This document shows positions 1-10,624 of a DNA stretch of 64,000 nt, piece by piece. The notes beneath the pieces are model-generated. The model did no database searches. It saw only the letters and a program-made list of their open reading frames with translations, and was not told the origin of the DNA. A program made the translations under genes and the position numbers. The DNA lies in NCBI GenBank assembly GCA_024742285.1, contig JANSYR010000001.1, positions 620,001 through 684,000 of the forward strand. Reading direction: 5' to 3'. How positions within the stretch are numbered: the first letter of the stretch is position 1; each line of letters opens with the position of its first letter. The DNA comes from a bacterium. GTDB taxonomy: Bacteria > Myxococcota_A > UBA9160 > UBA4427.

Positions 1-961
1 GGAAGACGCGGACGTGATCGGCGTGCTCGGCCACGGGTGAGACGAGCTGGACGCCCGTCGATCCGTTCCCCACGACGGCGACGCGCATTCCTCGAACGTC
101 GTGCTCGCGCGTCCACTGTGTGGGATGGAGAATCGTGCCCTCGAACTCGTCGATTCCCTCGATGTCCGGCAGCTTGGGCGTAGAGAAGATTCCGGCCGCG
201 CTGATCACGACGTTCGCGGCGTGCTCGACGCGTCGCCCGTCGGGTCCCTGGAACGCGAGATGCCATTTCGACTCGTCGTCATCGAAGCGTGCGTCTTCGA
301 GGTCGTGGCCGAAGCGGATGTGTTCGCGAACGCCGTATTTCTCGGCGATGAACTCGAGGTAGGCTCTGACCTCCTCCCCGCGCGCGAAGTACTCAGTCCA
401 CGGGTACTCATCGTCGAAGCTGAACTCGTAGGTGATGCTGAGCGTGTCGACGCGGATGTCGGGGTACTTGTGAATGCTCCAGGTCCCGCCGATCTCACCG
501 CGTCGGTCGTAGAGGACGTAGGGGATGCCGAGTCGTTGGAGCTGAACAGCCATTGCGATTCCGGCCGGACCGGCGCCGATGATCGCGACCTCGAATTGCT
601 CGGGAGCTGCCGCGCTGCCCGACGATCGCTCAAACTGGAACGGGTACGGTTCGAAGGCCAGAAACTTCCGCCGGACCTCGAAATGCTCGTCTCGCGTGGG
701 GACGCCGAGCACGAGATCCATCAGCTTGCGGAGCTCCTCGTCTGTGGGGACGCGCCGCTCGAGGGTGCCGATCCGGGTTTCCAGCAGATACGCGGCGCGG
801 TCGGCCAGCCGCGCGCGACTCGCGTCGTCGAGGATCTCCACGGGGCCGAGTTCGGCGAGCTCGGGATCGCCCGTCGCCTGGTACAGAGCTATGCGAAGCG
901 CGGCAAGGTCGGAGGCTTCGACGGCCCGGCGGATGAAAGCTGCATCGATCTGTTGGTCCAT
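1..961 (-). CDS. Baeyer-Villiger flavin monooxygenase, 4-hydroxyacetophenone monooxygenase-like (3' end outside window)
   Basis: This gene runs off the left edge, so only about 320 N-terminal residues are visible. It starts at ATG 961 (MDQQIDAAFIRR). A helical N-terminal extension of about 120 residues precedes an FAD-binding Rossmann motif (GAGPAGIA), as in 4-hydroxyacetophenone-type BVMOs, and EIGGTWSIHKYPDIRVD follows. The BVMO fingerprint appears as FEGTILHPTQW, matching FxGxxxHxxxW, and a second nucleotide-binding motif (VVGNGSTGVQ) for NADPH comes just before the edge. Such enzymes insert oxygen next to a carbonyl, turning ketones into esters or lactones. It is divergent from the IclR gene at 1057, which may control it. 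Family is secure; substrate is unknown. Confidence 0.9.
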   Translation of the reverse strand, partial: MDQQIDAAFIRRAVEASDLAALRIALYQATGDPELAELGPVEILDDASRARLADRAAYLLETRIGTLERRVPTDEELRKLMDLVLGVPTRDEHFEVRRKFLAFEPYPFQFERSSGSAAAPEQFEVAIIGAGPAGIAMAVQLQRLGIPYVLYDRRGEIGGTWSIHKYPDIRVDTLSITYEFSFDDEYPWTEYFARGEEVRAYLEFIAEKYGVREHIRFGHDLEDARFDDDESKWHLAFQGPDGRRVEHAANVVISAAGIFSTPKLPDIEGIDEFEGTILHPTQWTREHDVRGMRVAVVGNGSTGVQLVSPVAEHADHVRVF

Positions 962-1033
962 GATCTCGCTCCTCGGGGCGGGGAAGTCGCCCGATTCCGC
1001 GAATTTGCCTGGTGTCCCAGACCTTCGTCGGTT

Positions 1034-1060
1034 GCAATGGCGAGATTCTTATCGCAATGG
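1034..1060. promoter_or_regulatory. Possible regulatory direct repeat at the BVMO/IclR divergent promoter
   Basis: GCAATGG occurs twice, 20 bp apart (1034-1040 and 1054-1060), in the short gap between the divergent BVMO and IclR genes. The second copy overlaps the IclR start codon. The two-turn spacing would suit a regulator dimer, but a 7-bp repeat can arise by chance. Confidence 0.25.
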
Positions 1061-1938
1061 TAACCTTCGACTCTGTGTCTCGACGCGCCCTCTCTGCGAC
1101 TCGTGCTGCCGACCTTCTCAATTTTCTTGCGGCTCACCCCGACGAGACACTCACGTACTCGGAGCTATCCAGCCGGCTCGACATCAACAAGGCGTCGGCG
1201 CACAACCTCCTGATGGCGCTGACGGAATGCGGCTACCTCCGGCGCGACCCGAAGGACCGCACGTTCTCGCTGGGCGCCGCGCTGGTCGCGATCGGCGATG
1301 CGGCGCTCCGCAAGAATCCGCTCGTCGACGAGACCCGTATCGAGATGTCGAGACTCGCGAAGGCGCTGGGTATCGGGGCGGTCGCGCTCGTCCGTGCCGG
1401 CTCGGACGCGCTGTGTATTGCCCGCACAGGAGCCCGCCGCGCGAAGATCGATCCACCCGAAGTCGGCCAGCGAATTCCCATCATGGCGCCGCTTGTCTCC
1501 GCATTCGTCGCGTGGGCGCCCGAGGACGAGATCGACCGTTGGCTGCTACGGGGAAGCACCAACGACGACGAGCAGCGAAGAGCTCGAGAAGGACTCGAAA
1601 GGGTTCGGAATCGCGGCTACAGCGTCGCCCTCGAGTTCTCGGGTCGTCGTCGGCTGGGTGATCTGATCGTGGAGCTGGCGGATGATCCGCATTCTGAAAA
1701 TCTGCGACAGAAGCTGCACGAGACCATCGGAGAGCTGGGGCGAGCTTCGTACCAATTCCGCGAAGCGGACGGACGACAGCAGAGCATCAGCACGATCACC
1801 GCGCCGGTCTTCGATCGCCACGGCGACGTGTCTGTCGCCGTTTCGCTCCAGGTCTTCGAGAGCGGACTCGACTCGAGCGATGTTGCTGCGATGGGCGATC
1901 GCTTGTTGGAGATGACCCGGTCGATCTCTCTCAGCTAG
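1057..1938 (+). CDS. IclR-family transcriptional regulator
   Basis: The 293-residue product has an N-terminal winged HTH (about residues 20-75, including LDINKASAHNLLMAL and GYLRRD) and a C-terminal IclR effector domain (GAVALVRAGSDALCIAR and APVFDRHGDVSVAVSLQVF). This is the usual IclR size and layout. An upstream in-frame ATG at 1012 would add 15 residues, but ATG 1057 gives the better family start and leaves a promoter region between it and the BVMO on the other strand. IclR proteins bind small aromatic or organic-acid ligands and often control neighbouring catabolic genes, so the divergent BVMO at 1-961 is the likely target. That link is inferred. Confidence 0.9.
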   Translation: MVTFDSVSRRALSATRAADLLNFLAAHPDETLTYSELSSRLDINKASAHNLLMALTECGYLRRDPKDRTFSLGAALVAIGDAALRKNPLVDETRIEMSRLAKALGIGAVALVRAGSDALCIARTGARRAKIDPPEVGQRIPIMAPLVSAFVAWAPEDEIDRWLLRGSTNDDEQRRAREGLERVRNRGYSVALEFSGRRRLGDLIVELADDPHSENLRQKLHETIGELGRASYQFREADGRQQSISTITAPVFDRHGDVSVAVSLQVFESGLDSSDVAAMGDRLLEMTRSISLS

Positions 1939-1982
1939 GCAGCCTGAGCCGAAGAGATCTGCTCTCCCAACCGACCAGTGCG

Positions 1983-2465
1983 CTACTGGCCGTTGCCCCC
2001 GGAGTCATGCCGGTGGACAGGCCAGCTGGAAGATGTCTGTGGAATAGAATCGTGCCGATGAAGCGGCGGCAGCGAGGCTCGGCAGACCTCGATGTCCTCG
2101 TCTCTGGGCAGATCGCGTTCCTCCACGCGGATCAGCGGAGCCGGCAGCGAACGTGCTGCGACGCATCGTGGGCCGAGCCGATCGCGATGCGCGCACGTCC
2201 CACAGTTTCTGCGGGTGGCGAGCACGACGCGATCTCCGGTCGCGAGGTGATTCACACGTGGCCCGATTCGTTCGACCGTGCCCGCTCCCTCGTGCCCGAG
2301 GACGGCGGGGGTTTCGAACGGAACCGTTCCGTTGGCGACGCTGAGGTCGCTACGACAAGCCCTCGACTCCACGATCCGGGTGGAGACCCCGCCGCCGCCG
2401 GGCTCGGGCACCCCGAGTCTCTTGCGCACCCGTAACTCATTGCCACCGCTGGAGATTCTCTTCAC
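1983..2465 (-). pseudogene. Decayed zinc-dependent alcohol dehydrogenase (N-terminal remnant)
   Basis: The minus-strand frame starts like a medium-chain alcohol dehydrogenase: VESRACRSDLSVANG, then ETPAVLGHEGAGTVERIG (catalytic zinc GHE motif), then GDRVVLATRRNCGTC, the start of the structural-zinc Cys cluster. After about residue 105 the family similarity stops, and the rest (PLHRHDSIPQTSS) is unlike any dehydrogenase. No Rossmann domain follows. Only about 105 of the usual 350-370 residues remain, so this is a truncated gene. It sits between the IclR and TetR regulators in the ketone-oxidation cluster, where an alcohol dehydrogenase would have supplied the ketone for the BVMOs. Confidence 0.75.
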
Positions 2466-2534
2466 ACGGGCTCCCCTTGCCTCCGGTCCGGAGGTGCCCG
2501 CGGTCCCTGAGGGTCTCGTCGGGCGGAGATCTTT

Positions 2535-2570
2535 GTTTACTTATTTGTCTGTAATCGTATACTTTGGCAA
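2535..2570 (+). promoter_or_regulatory. Promoter of the TetR-BVMO operon, apparently leaderless
   Basis: A good -10 hexamer TATACT lies at 2558-2563, with a plausible -35 (TTTACT, 2536-2541) 16 bp upstream. A start site about 7 bases past the -10 falls on the A of the ATG at 2570, leaving no 5' leader or ribosome binding site. The stretch is AT-rich against its surroundings and also contains TTAC and GTAA half-sites about 10 bp apart, a possible TetR autoregulatory operator. Confidence 0.5.
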
Positions 2571-3244
2571 TGCCGTCGAGTCACGATAGATCTCCGCATC
2601 GAGACACAGCCGCCTACCGCCGTATTCTCGCCTCCGCCGAGAGCTGCTTCGGAACGCTCGGGTTCCGCAAGACGTCGGTCGTCGACATCGCGGCGGGCGC
2701 GCAGGTCTCGAAGCCCCTCGTCTACCGCTACTTCGAGTCCAAAGAGCAGCTCTACGAAGTCGTGATCAGCCGACTCGTGAAGACCTGGAACGACGAACTC
2801 TTGCGCGAGCTTTCAGCGGCGATTGAGGCCCCCGCCGCCGAGGACAGCGCGGGCGTCGCAGAGGCGCTTCGCCGGATGCACCGCGCCTCGCTCGACTACG
2901 CCCGCCGCAGTCCACTTCTCAGAGGCCTGCTCGCAAAGGAGAGCCGACTCCTGCTGGCGTCGTACAGCGACATCGTCGAGCGGACCAACGCGACGCTGAA
3001 GGCGCAGATCAAGCAATGCCTCGAGTCCGGAATCACCACGGGCGAGGTGCGACTGGACCTCTCGGTCGACGCAATGGCCGACGCGGTGACGGAGATCCAC
3101 CTGGCCTATGCCGAGCGCGTCGTGTCCGGAACAGAGAAGCCGAACGCAGAGCGCCTCTCGCTGGATGCATTCGAATGTCTCCTCTTCGGAATCTGTCTGA
3201 GGGTCAACGATTCCGATACGAATCCCGACAAAGGACGGAAGTGA
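2570..3244 (+). CDS. TetR/AcrR-family transcriptional regulator
   Basis: The 224-residue product has a canonical TetR HTH near the N-terminus (TSVVDIAAGAQVSKPLVYRYF followed by ESKEQLYEVV) and a helical ligand-binding C-terminal domain. ATG 2570 is preferred to TTG 2564 because the -10 box ends at 2563. The gene ends 5 bp before the BVMO at 3250, so the two form one operon. TetR proteins usually repress their own operon, so this one likely senses a ketone or its precursor; that is inference. Confidence 0.9.
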   Translation: MPSSHDRSPHRDTAAYRRILASAESCFGTLGFRKTSVVDIAAGAQVSKPLVYRYFESKEQLYEVVISRLVKTWNDELLRELSAAIEAPAAEDSAGVAEALRRMHRASLDYARRSPLLRGLLAKESRLLLASYSDIVERTNATLKAQIKQCLESGITTGEVRLDLSVDAMADAVTEIHLAYAERVVSGTEKPNAERLSLDAFECLLFGICLRVNDSDTNPDKGRK

Positions 3245-3249
3245 TAGCG

Positions 3250-5070
<1,821 letters not shown>

Positions 5071-5769
5071 GTCACGGCCGTTCGTTTGGGGGGATGGCCG
5101 CCAAGACATGGGCCCGTTCGTACTGACGTGCGGCATCGCCGATGGCAAGCCCGCAGCACATCGCCTTCTCGCCGAATCGCCATCGCCTGCAGGTCCGAAC
5201 TGCGCAGGCAGGTAACAGCGCTACCGGTCTGATCGAACCATCTCGCGGTTGCGCTCTCGCCTCTCTCGTCGGCGGCTCCGGTCCGGAAAGTCCTCGACCC
5301 GATCATCGCTGTTGACCGAGACGCGATTCGCGTCCCGGGCCTTTGCATGCGATTACAACGCGCAGCGTGAACGCTCCTCGGGCCAATCAGATGTGGATGT
5401 GCTGGGAATCGCGAGGAGCGGCTCCTACGCCTGGGCTCATCGACATCGCTCGGACCGGGCGATGGAAGACAAGCGCCTCCTAGACCTGATCCCCGAGTCG
5501 TACACTTCGAGTGACAGTATCTATAGAGGCCCTCGCGTCTTCCTCGATCTTCGAGAAGCCGAAGAGCGTGTCGGGCGAAAGCGGGTCGCTCGGAGAAGCG
5601 AAGCAGCAGGACCTACCCCACCAAATCGGCGACAACGACCCGCCGATTCGAGAGTACGCGAACGAATTCGTCTCATTCCGATCCTAGTCCCACGACAGAC
5701 ACGAGGAGCGAGAGGACTTCCAAGCTCGTGCTTGCCGAGACAGCCATCTCGATCTCTCCCGGCCCGTGC
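5071..5769. other. Gene-free stretch between BVMO and P450
   Basis: About 700 bp lies between the stop of the BVMO (plus strand) and the end of the P450 gene (minus strand). I see open frames here but none with a recognisable domain, a plausible start and ribosome site, or codon use like the neighbours. It may contain decayed coding sequence; I found no ferredoxin gene, which sometimes follows bacterial P450s. Confidence 0.5.
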
Positions 5770-6948
5770 TCAAAGGCTCTCGAATTCGACGTTCAGGTGC
5801 TCCGGACCGCGGATGTTGAACCCGACAATCCGAGGAGTCTTGCCGGATTGAATGCGCAGGCCGCCCAGCCTATCGAGCAACGCGTTGAGCCCGATCTCCG
5901 CCTCGAGCAAGGCCAGCCGCGAACCAGCGCAGTAGTGTCGCCCAATTCCGAAAGCCAGGTGGTCGACGGCGTTTCGATCGATGTCGAAGGAGCCCGGATT
6001 CGAGTATTTGCGTTCGTCACGGTTCGCCGACCCTATGTGACAAAGGACGGTGGTGCCCCGCTCGATTCGGACACCCCGCAGCTCCACGTCCTCGACGGCC
6101 TCGCGACCGGTGGTCGCCAACGGTGATTCCCAGCGGAGCGTCTCCATGAGTAGCAACGGGACGAGAGAGCGGTCTTGAACCACCCGCGCGGATAAACTCG
6201 GAGAGGACAGGAGCGCACAGAGCGCCGAACCAATGAGGTGATACGTCGTTTCCGCTCCAGCGAGCACCAATAGGCGAACTATCGACGCTACGTCAAGCTC
6301 GCTCAATCGGTGCCCATCGACCTCTGCTGTAAGAAGACTTCCAATCAGACCTTCGCCTGGGTGGCCCATCTTCTCCTCGAACACCGGCACAAGCGCTGCG
6401 CGAATCTGCTCCGACGCTTTCATCCCCCGCACAGGGTCGCTCGTGACGAGCATGAGGTCGATCGAGAGCCTGTGAAACTCCTGCACCCTTTCCGGCGACA
6501 ACCCTAGAATCTCAACCATGACGGTCAGTGGAAAGGTGAACGCGAAATCGGCGCACAGTTCCGCGTGCCCCGCACCCGCGAACGCATCGATATGCTCGTG
6601 CGCGACTCGCTCCACGAGCCGAGGGAATTCTCCGCGGAGCGACCGGGGAGCCAAGGCGGGCGTCACGAGCGCCCGATGGCGCAGATGCGCCTCGCCGTCC
6701 ATTCCAAGGAGAGTCGGACCCACCGCAAGCCCGAGTGATTTCTGAATCGCAGCGTTCGAGAATCGCTCGTGGTCTGCAAGAACCTCCCGAACGTCGTCGT
6801 AGCGCATCACGAACACCTTCGAGCCGCCGTCAAGAGCCACGATGGGCGATTCATCGCGAAGATTTCGGTACAGGTCGTACGGATTCTCGACCGGCGCGAA
6901 CGGCCCGAGCGCCGAAAGTCTCTCGAGCTCGGTCGCTGCAGAGTTCAC
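5770..6948 (-). CDS. Cytochrome P450
   Basis: The 392-residue protein is a soluble bacterial class I P450. The I-helix motif AGAETT is at 230-235, the ExxR pair in ETLR at 269-272, and the heme-binding loop FGIGRHYCAGSRLA at 333-346 with thiolate Cys340. It starts with GTG at 6948, overlapping by four bases (GTGA) the stop of the upstream gene, so the two are translationally coupled. Redox partners are not encoded nearby. It probably hydroxylates a terpenoid, steroid or fatty acid, given the flanking BVMOs; the substrate is not readable from sequence. Confidence 0.93.
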   Translation of the reverse strand: MNSAATELERLSALGPFAPVENPYDLYRNLRDESPIVALDGGSKVFVMRYDDVREVLADHERFSNAAIQKSLGLAVGPTLLGMDGEAHLRHRALVTPALAPRSLRGEFPRLVERVAHEHIDAFAGAGHAELCADFAFTFPLTVMVEILGLSPERVQEFHRLSIDLMLVTSDPVRGMKASEQIRAALVPVFEEKMGHPGEGLIGSLLTAEVDGHRLSELDVASIVRLLVLAGAETTYHLIGSALCALLSSPSLSARVVQDRSLVPLLLMETLRWESPLATTGREAVEDVELRGVRIERGTTVLCHIGSANRDERKYSNPGSFDIDRNAVDHLAFGIGRHYCAGSRLALLEAEIGLNALLDRLGGLRIQSGKTPRIVGFNIRGPEHLNVEFESL

Positions 6949-7670
6949 GGCGACGTCTCCGCGGCGAACGTCTTAGCGACGAAGCCACGTTCAACGACCG
7001 GCTCGAAAGCTGTCAGGCATCGGAGCTTGGGCGTCCGCTGCAGCTCCGCAAGCGGGTCTCGTAGCCCGTCCTCCCAATCTTGAGCCGGGAGCCAGGCAGC
7101 CGAATGTGCCTTCCTCCGCGCCTCTCGGATCGCGCGAGCACCCTGAGGACTGAAAGAGTGGACGTTGGAGGACAGAAAGCTCGGGAGTACAAGAATGGGG
7201 TTCGTGATCTGGATGAACATCATGTGAAGCAACGCTGCTTCGCCAGGTAGGTCTCGCGCCGAGACTCTCCTCGCATGCAATCGGGTGTGTGCAAACTTCT
7301 CGCGCACCATGAACACTTCCTGGTCATCCGTGAGATGCTCCGCACCAAGAGGCGCATCCGCGGTGATGTCCAAGAGACCTTCGGCGCAGAGTTCCTCGTC
7401 CCTCGTCCATGCAAAGTTGGCATGGCCGAGACGTTCAGGCTTGAGTGGCCCTAGCGCGCCCCGGTCTTTCAACGTGCCTTCGGGCCGTCTCGTTCCGAGG
7501 AGAATTGGCGCCCCGCTTGGGTCACGAGCGAATCTCGAGAACAGTCTGTTCTGCGAGGTCCCGGTCAAGGAGCCGACCATCTTCGCGCCCGCCGCGGTGT
7601 CGCACGGGTCTACGAATACGCGAGCTAGAGTTCGCATCGCCCGACTCGAGCGATTTCTCCAATGCTCCAT
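6945..7670 (-). CDS. Conserved-looking hypothetical protein coupled to the P450
   Basis: I do not recognise this protein of about 241 residues. It is predicted soluble, with no signal peptide and one moderately hydrophobic stretch (MMFIQITNPILVLPSFL). The frame could extend to a TTG at 7847, but ATG 7670 avoids running into the AraC start; ATG 7637 is another option. Its stop overlaps the P450 GTG start, so it is the first gene of a two-gene operon and probably acts with the P450, as a partner enzyme or a substrate-handling protein. It is divergent from the AraC regulator. Confidence 0.6.
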   Translation of the reverse strand: MEHWRNRSSRAMRTLARVFVDPCDTAAGAKMVGSLTGTSQNRLFSRFARDPSGAPILLGTRRPEGTLKDRGALGPLKPERLGHANFAWTRDEELCAEGLLDITADAPLGAEHLTDDQEVFMVREKFAHTRLHARRVSARDLPGEAALLHMMFIQITNPILVLPSFLSSNVHSFSPQGARAIREARRKAHSAAWLPAQDWEDGLRDPLAELQRTPKLRCLTAFEPVVERGFVAKTFAAETSP

Positions 7671-7846
7671 CTCTAGCCTCCATCCGTCGCCAAGCGAATC
7701 TACCTGCACGCCACAGCCGTAGACTACGGCTTGCAGAAGTATTCCTCGTGTCCACTGAGGCCTCTTTTCATGTCGGCCTGGGCCAGGCGTGCTGGGGGCG
7801 AATTGGAGTGATTGGCACCTGGGCTCCGGAGTCGTACGCTTCTTCA

Positions 7847-8863
7847 ATGAGGCGACAACTCACGCCCCAGGGGCCAAGCAGCTCGTTTCAGCGATACAGC
7901 GTCTTGCTGCAGCACCTGCAAGACCTCGAGCTGGACGTTGAGCAGATCCTCGCGGAGAGCGGGTTTCCTCCGACCTTCCTTGAGGACGCGACCAGACGCG
8001 TGCGGCAATCCCAAATCGATTCGCTTTGGGAGAAGGCAATCGAAGCCTCTGGAGATACGCTGCTCGCGCTTCGGGTGGGAATGCGGTCTGAGTTGACCAC
8101 CCTCGGAATCGCCAGCTACCTGGTCGCGGCAAGCGATTCCGGGTGTGACGCGGTGGAACGGATCTCTAGCATCAGCGACCTCTACCGAACGGCTGCGCGA
8201 ATCGAAGTCTCGTTCGAGACCGGCCTTGCGGCTCTGCAGCTTCTACACGACTCCGAGTATCCCCCCGGCCGTGCGGATAGTGAGTTCGGCATCGCTCAGA
8301 CCGTTCGTCTCAGCTCGCTACTCGACGTAGCAGGGGGTCCTCCAGTCGGGGCTCGCTTTCAGTATTCGGCCGCCGCGAGCGTCGCTGACTATGAAGCGAT
8401 ACTCGGTCTGCCCGTCCGGTTCGACCAACCACAGAATTCGGTCGTGTTCCCGCTATCGACCTTTGAGTCGCCGTTTCCGAAAGCGGACGCGGGGCTTCGC
8501 ACGATTCTCGAGCAGCATGCTGACGCACTAATGCGCGAGATCCCTAGAGAGAATTCGTTCGCCGACCGTGTTCAATCCGCAGTCGCAAGAGTGTTGGCGA
8601 ACGGGAGCCCCGGAGTCGAGGATGTCGCGACTGCGCTTGGCATGAGTTCTCGTTCTCTAAAACGAAATCTACAAGCGGAGGGCCTGACGTTCAGCCAGAT
8701 CCTCGACGACCTACGCCTGGGCTTGGCTCTTCATCTGCTCGAACACGACGACCGACGCATAGATGAAATCGCCTATCGATTGGGCTTCTCCGACGCGAGT
8801 GCATTTCACAAGGCTTTTCGGCGGTGGACCGGAAAGAGCCCATCTGAATACAACAAGACCTAG
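7847..8863 (+). CDS. AraC-family regulator with arabinose-binding-like N-terminal domain
   Basis: The 338-residue product has the helical N-terminal domain (about residues 15-200) typical of OruR/ArgR-like AraC regulators and a C-terminal double HTH (from about 245: VEDVATALGMSSRSLKRNL, then IDEIAYRLGFSDASAFHKAF, ending GKSPSEY). ATG 7847 begins MRRQLTPQG; the longer frame upstream lacks family similarity. It is transcribed away from the P450 operon and is a likely activator of it, since this AraC type usually responds to a small hydrophobic or amino-acid ligand and controls the divergent genes. Confidence 0.88.
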   Translation: MRRQLTPQGPSSSFQRYSVLLQHLQDLELDVEQILAESGFPPTFLEDATRRVRQSQIDSLWEKAIEASGDTLLALRVGMRSELTTLGIASYLVAASDSGCDAVERISSISDLYRTAARIEVSFETGLAALQLLHDSEYPPGRADSEFGIAQTVRLSSLLDVAGGPPVGARFQYSAAASVADYEAILGLPVRFDQPQNSVVFPLSTFESPFPKADAGLRTILEQHADALMREIPRENSFADRVQSAVARVLANGSPGVEDVATALGMSSRSLKRNLQAEGLTFSQILDDLRLGLALHLLEHDDRRIDEIAYRLGFSDASAFHKAFRRWTGKSPSEYNKT

Positions 8864-8866
8864 TGG

Positions 8867-9529
8867 CTAGTGGGAGCCGTCACATCTCCGGATCATGCAT
8901 TGCTCGTTCAGTGCATCTCTTAGGGAGGAAATGTTCTCGAGCGCTCTTCTTCGGATGTTCCCCCGAACGAGCCAACCAGGAACAGCGGGGCCTGGCTTGA
9001 CCCGCTGGTGGTATTCCACGCGGGACCGACCCTTTGGAAGCGGACTCATCTTCAATTCGGTGTCCGACTTCGTGAGGCGCACAACTCCTGGTTTCGGCGG
9101 GGGGCCCTCGTTCTCGAGAGCCGTAGAAGCGACCAGATAGGCACCGTCTGGAAGCGCAGATCGGATGACCTCCACGACGAAGTCCCTGTTCGCCAAGAGC
9201 GGAACGTGAATCTCGACGTGTTTCAGGACGCGTTGGTCTCCCGATTCGAGAACCACTTCTACCTTTCCTGATTTCGCCTTCGACGCGCTCCCAGCCCGCA
9301 AGAAGGCCGTTTCGGCGACAACTATGGGTGGGAACGGGAAGATCGCTTCGACCCGATGCCGGTAGAGCCCGGCTTCTGCATCAATAGACTCGTAGAGCTG
9401 GGATTGCTCCTCGACGAGCACCCAGTGGGTTTCCGCCGCGGCGATAGTCGGCGCGGCGCGAAGGCAGACCGCCGTCAGCGCGAGTGCCACCGCGGCCGCG
9501 AGCAGGGGGCGCCACGAAATGTCGTCCAT
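8867..9529 (-). CDS. Exported START/polyketide-cyclase-like lipid-binding protein
   Basis: The 220-residue product begins with a signal peptide (hydrophobic LLAAAVALALTAVCLRAAP, likely cleaved after TIAAA). The mature part reads like a START-type helix-grip fold: VLVEEQSQLYESIDAEAGLYRHRVEAIFPFPP, alternating strands, and a long C-terminal helix (RALENISSLRDAL). Such proteins bind sterols, lipids or other hydrophobic ligands. ATG 9529 is chosen because the signal peptide starts there; ATG 9556 would add nine residues. It converges on the AraC gene with a 3-bp gap. A periplasmic binder fits a cluster that oxidises hydrophobic ketones, but the fold call is by pattern only. Confidence 0.55.
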   Translation of the reverse strand: MDDISWRPLLAAAVALALTAVCLRAAPTIAAAETHWVLVEEQSQLYESIDAEAGLYRHRVEAIFPFPPIVVAETAFLRAGSASKAKSGKVEVVLESGDQRVLKHVEIHVPLLANRDFVVEVIRSALPDGAYLVASTALENEGPPPKPGVVRLTKSDTELKMSPLPKGRSRVEYHQRVKPGPAVPGWLVRGNIRRRALENISSLRDALNEQCMIRRCDGSH

Positions 9530-9848
9530 AGGAAGTCTACTCACTTGGGCAACCATAGGGTCGGCGCGAGCGCCAGTGCATGTCTCGAGAAGCCCAATGG
9601 ATTGTCCACTCAGGCCATGTCGCCTCGTGCAGAAGCGCGGTCGTCGACCCCGTATCCTAGGTCGACGTTGGCGAGAAATATCGTGATCGATGGGCAGTCT
9701 ATGGAATCCAGGTTTGCGCCCGCGCCGCGACAACCTTCCGTAGACGAGCAGATTTCTGGTCCTGCACGCAACCCGCACGAAGAGTTGGCTCGAGTACGCG
9801 TCATCACGCAGCGAATCCGCAACTCGGCCGCAGACCGCAGGGACTCGA
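9530..9848. other. Intergenic left flank of the phage-like island
   Basis: No convincing gene is seen. A short frame from ATG 9700 reads MESRFAPAPRQPS and has no recognisable domain. An inverted repeat CGTCGAC (9642-9648) and GTCGACG (9661-9667) with a 12-bp spacer lies here. The left boundary of the mobile island should fall in or near this stretch. Confidence 0.4.
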
Positions 9849-10619
9849 ATGGACCCGATTCGCGAGAAGGGCTATCACGGCCACATGCCGTTCCTCCCGC
9901 TCGATCAACCTGATCCGCTGATGGCCACGATGGCCATCATGCACTATCCGGGACAGGATGATCTCGAACGGGCGCGCGCCCGCGCGCTTGCATCGCGGCT
10001 CCTCGCGGAGCCACTCAAGGCATTCCACGCCGACGGCCAACGACTCGGCTATGACCAGCTCGCCGAGATCGCCACCGGCGCGGGCGAGTCGATCGACGAC
10101 CTCGAAGATCGACACTTCGGCGGAACGGCGATCGGCGAAGTGTTCAAGGTGCTCTTCGCGCTCCACAACACCGAACCCGTCCTGGCGTCGTGGGAGAACG
10201 CGATCAAGATCACGCGCGCGCATGCCAGGAGGCACGAAGTCGCCGCGTCTCGCTCGCTGATCTTGAAGCACCGACAACGCTTCCATTCGGTCGCGCACCT
10301 CTGGGCCGCCCTGAGCCTTCGCGAGAATCGCTGGACGACCGACGAGAGCTGCGGCTATGAGGGCGCCCACGACTTCGCGTACTTCCTCGAAGAGGCCGAG
10401 ACGCTGAGAAGATGGGGACAGCATTGGCGCCACCCGCGCGAGGGATCCGAGCCGCCGCTGCCGAAAGATGTCTGGCGGGTCCCGCAGGACTGGTCACCGC
10501 CGGAGCGCCAGCCGGGATGGCCGACACGACCCGGGCGCATCCCGATGGTCTTCATCGACGAAGACGTTTTGCGGGACGCCAAGATTCGCCGACCCGGTCG
10601 TCCCAAAAACTCGAGCTAA
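9849..10619 (+). CDS. Hypothetical protein of the phage-like island
   Basis: I do not recognise this 256-residue protein. It appears soluble and largely helical, with a basic C-terminus (AKIRRPGRPKNSS) that could touch DNA, and it has many Trp and His residues in the second half (RRWGQHWRHPREG). It is the first gene of the island on the plus strand and is separated from the methyltransferase by a terminator-like hairpin at 10625-10650. A role in the element's regulation or DNA processing is a guess from position. Confidence 0.6.
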   Translation: MDPIREKGYHGHMPFLPLDQPDPLMATMAIMHYPGQDDLERARARALASRLLAEPLKAFHADGQRLGYDQLAEIATGAGESIDDLEDRHFGGTAIGEVFKVLFALHNTEPVLASWENAIKITRAHARRHEVAASRSLILKHRQRFHSVAHLWAALSLRENRWTTDESCGYEGAHDFAYFLEEAETLRRWGQHWRHPREGSEPPLPKDVWRVPQDWSPPERQPGWPTRPGRIPMVFIDEDVLRDAKIRRPGRPKNSS

Positions 10620-10624
10620 AACCC

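Noticed and set aside
5249-5851. A 200-residue plus-strand frame between BVMO and P450
   Set aside because: It is Arg/Ser-rich, without domain or ribosome site, and runs into the P450 gene on the other strand.
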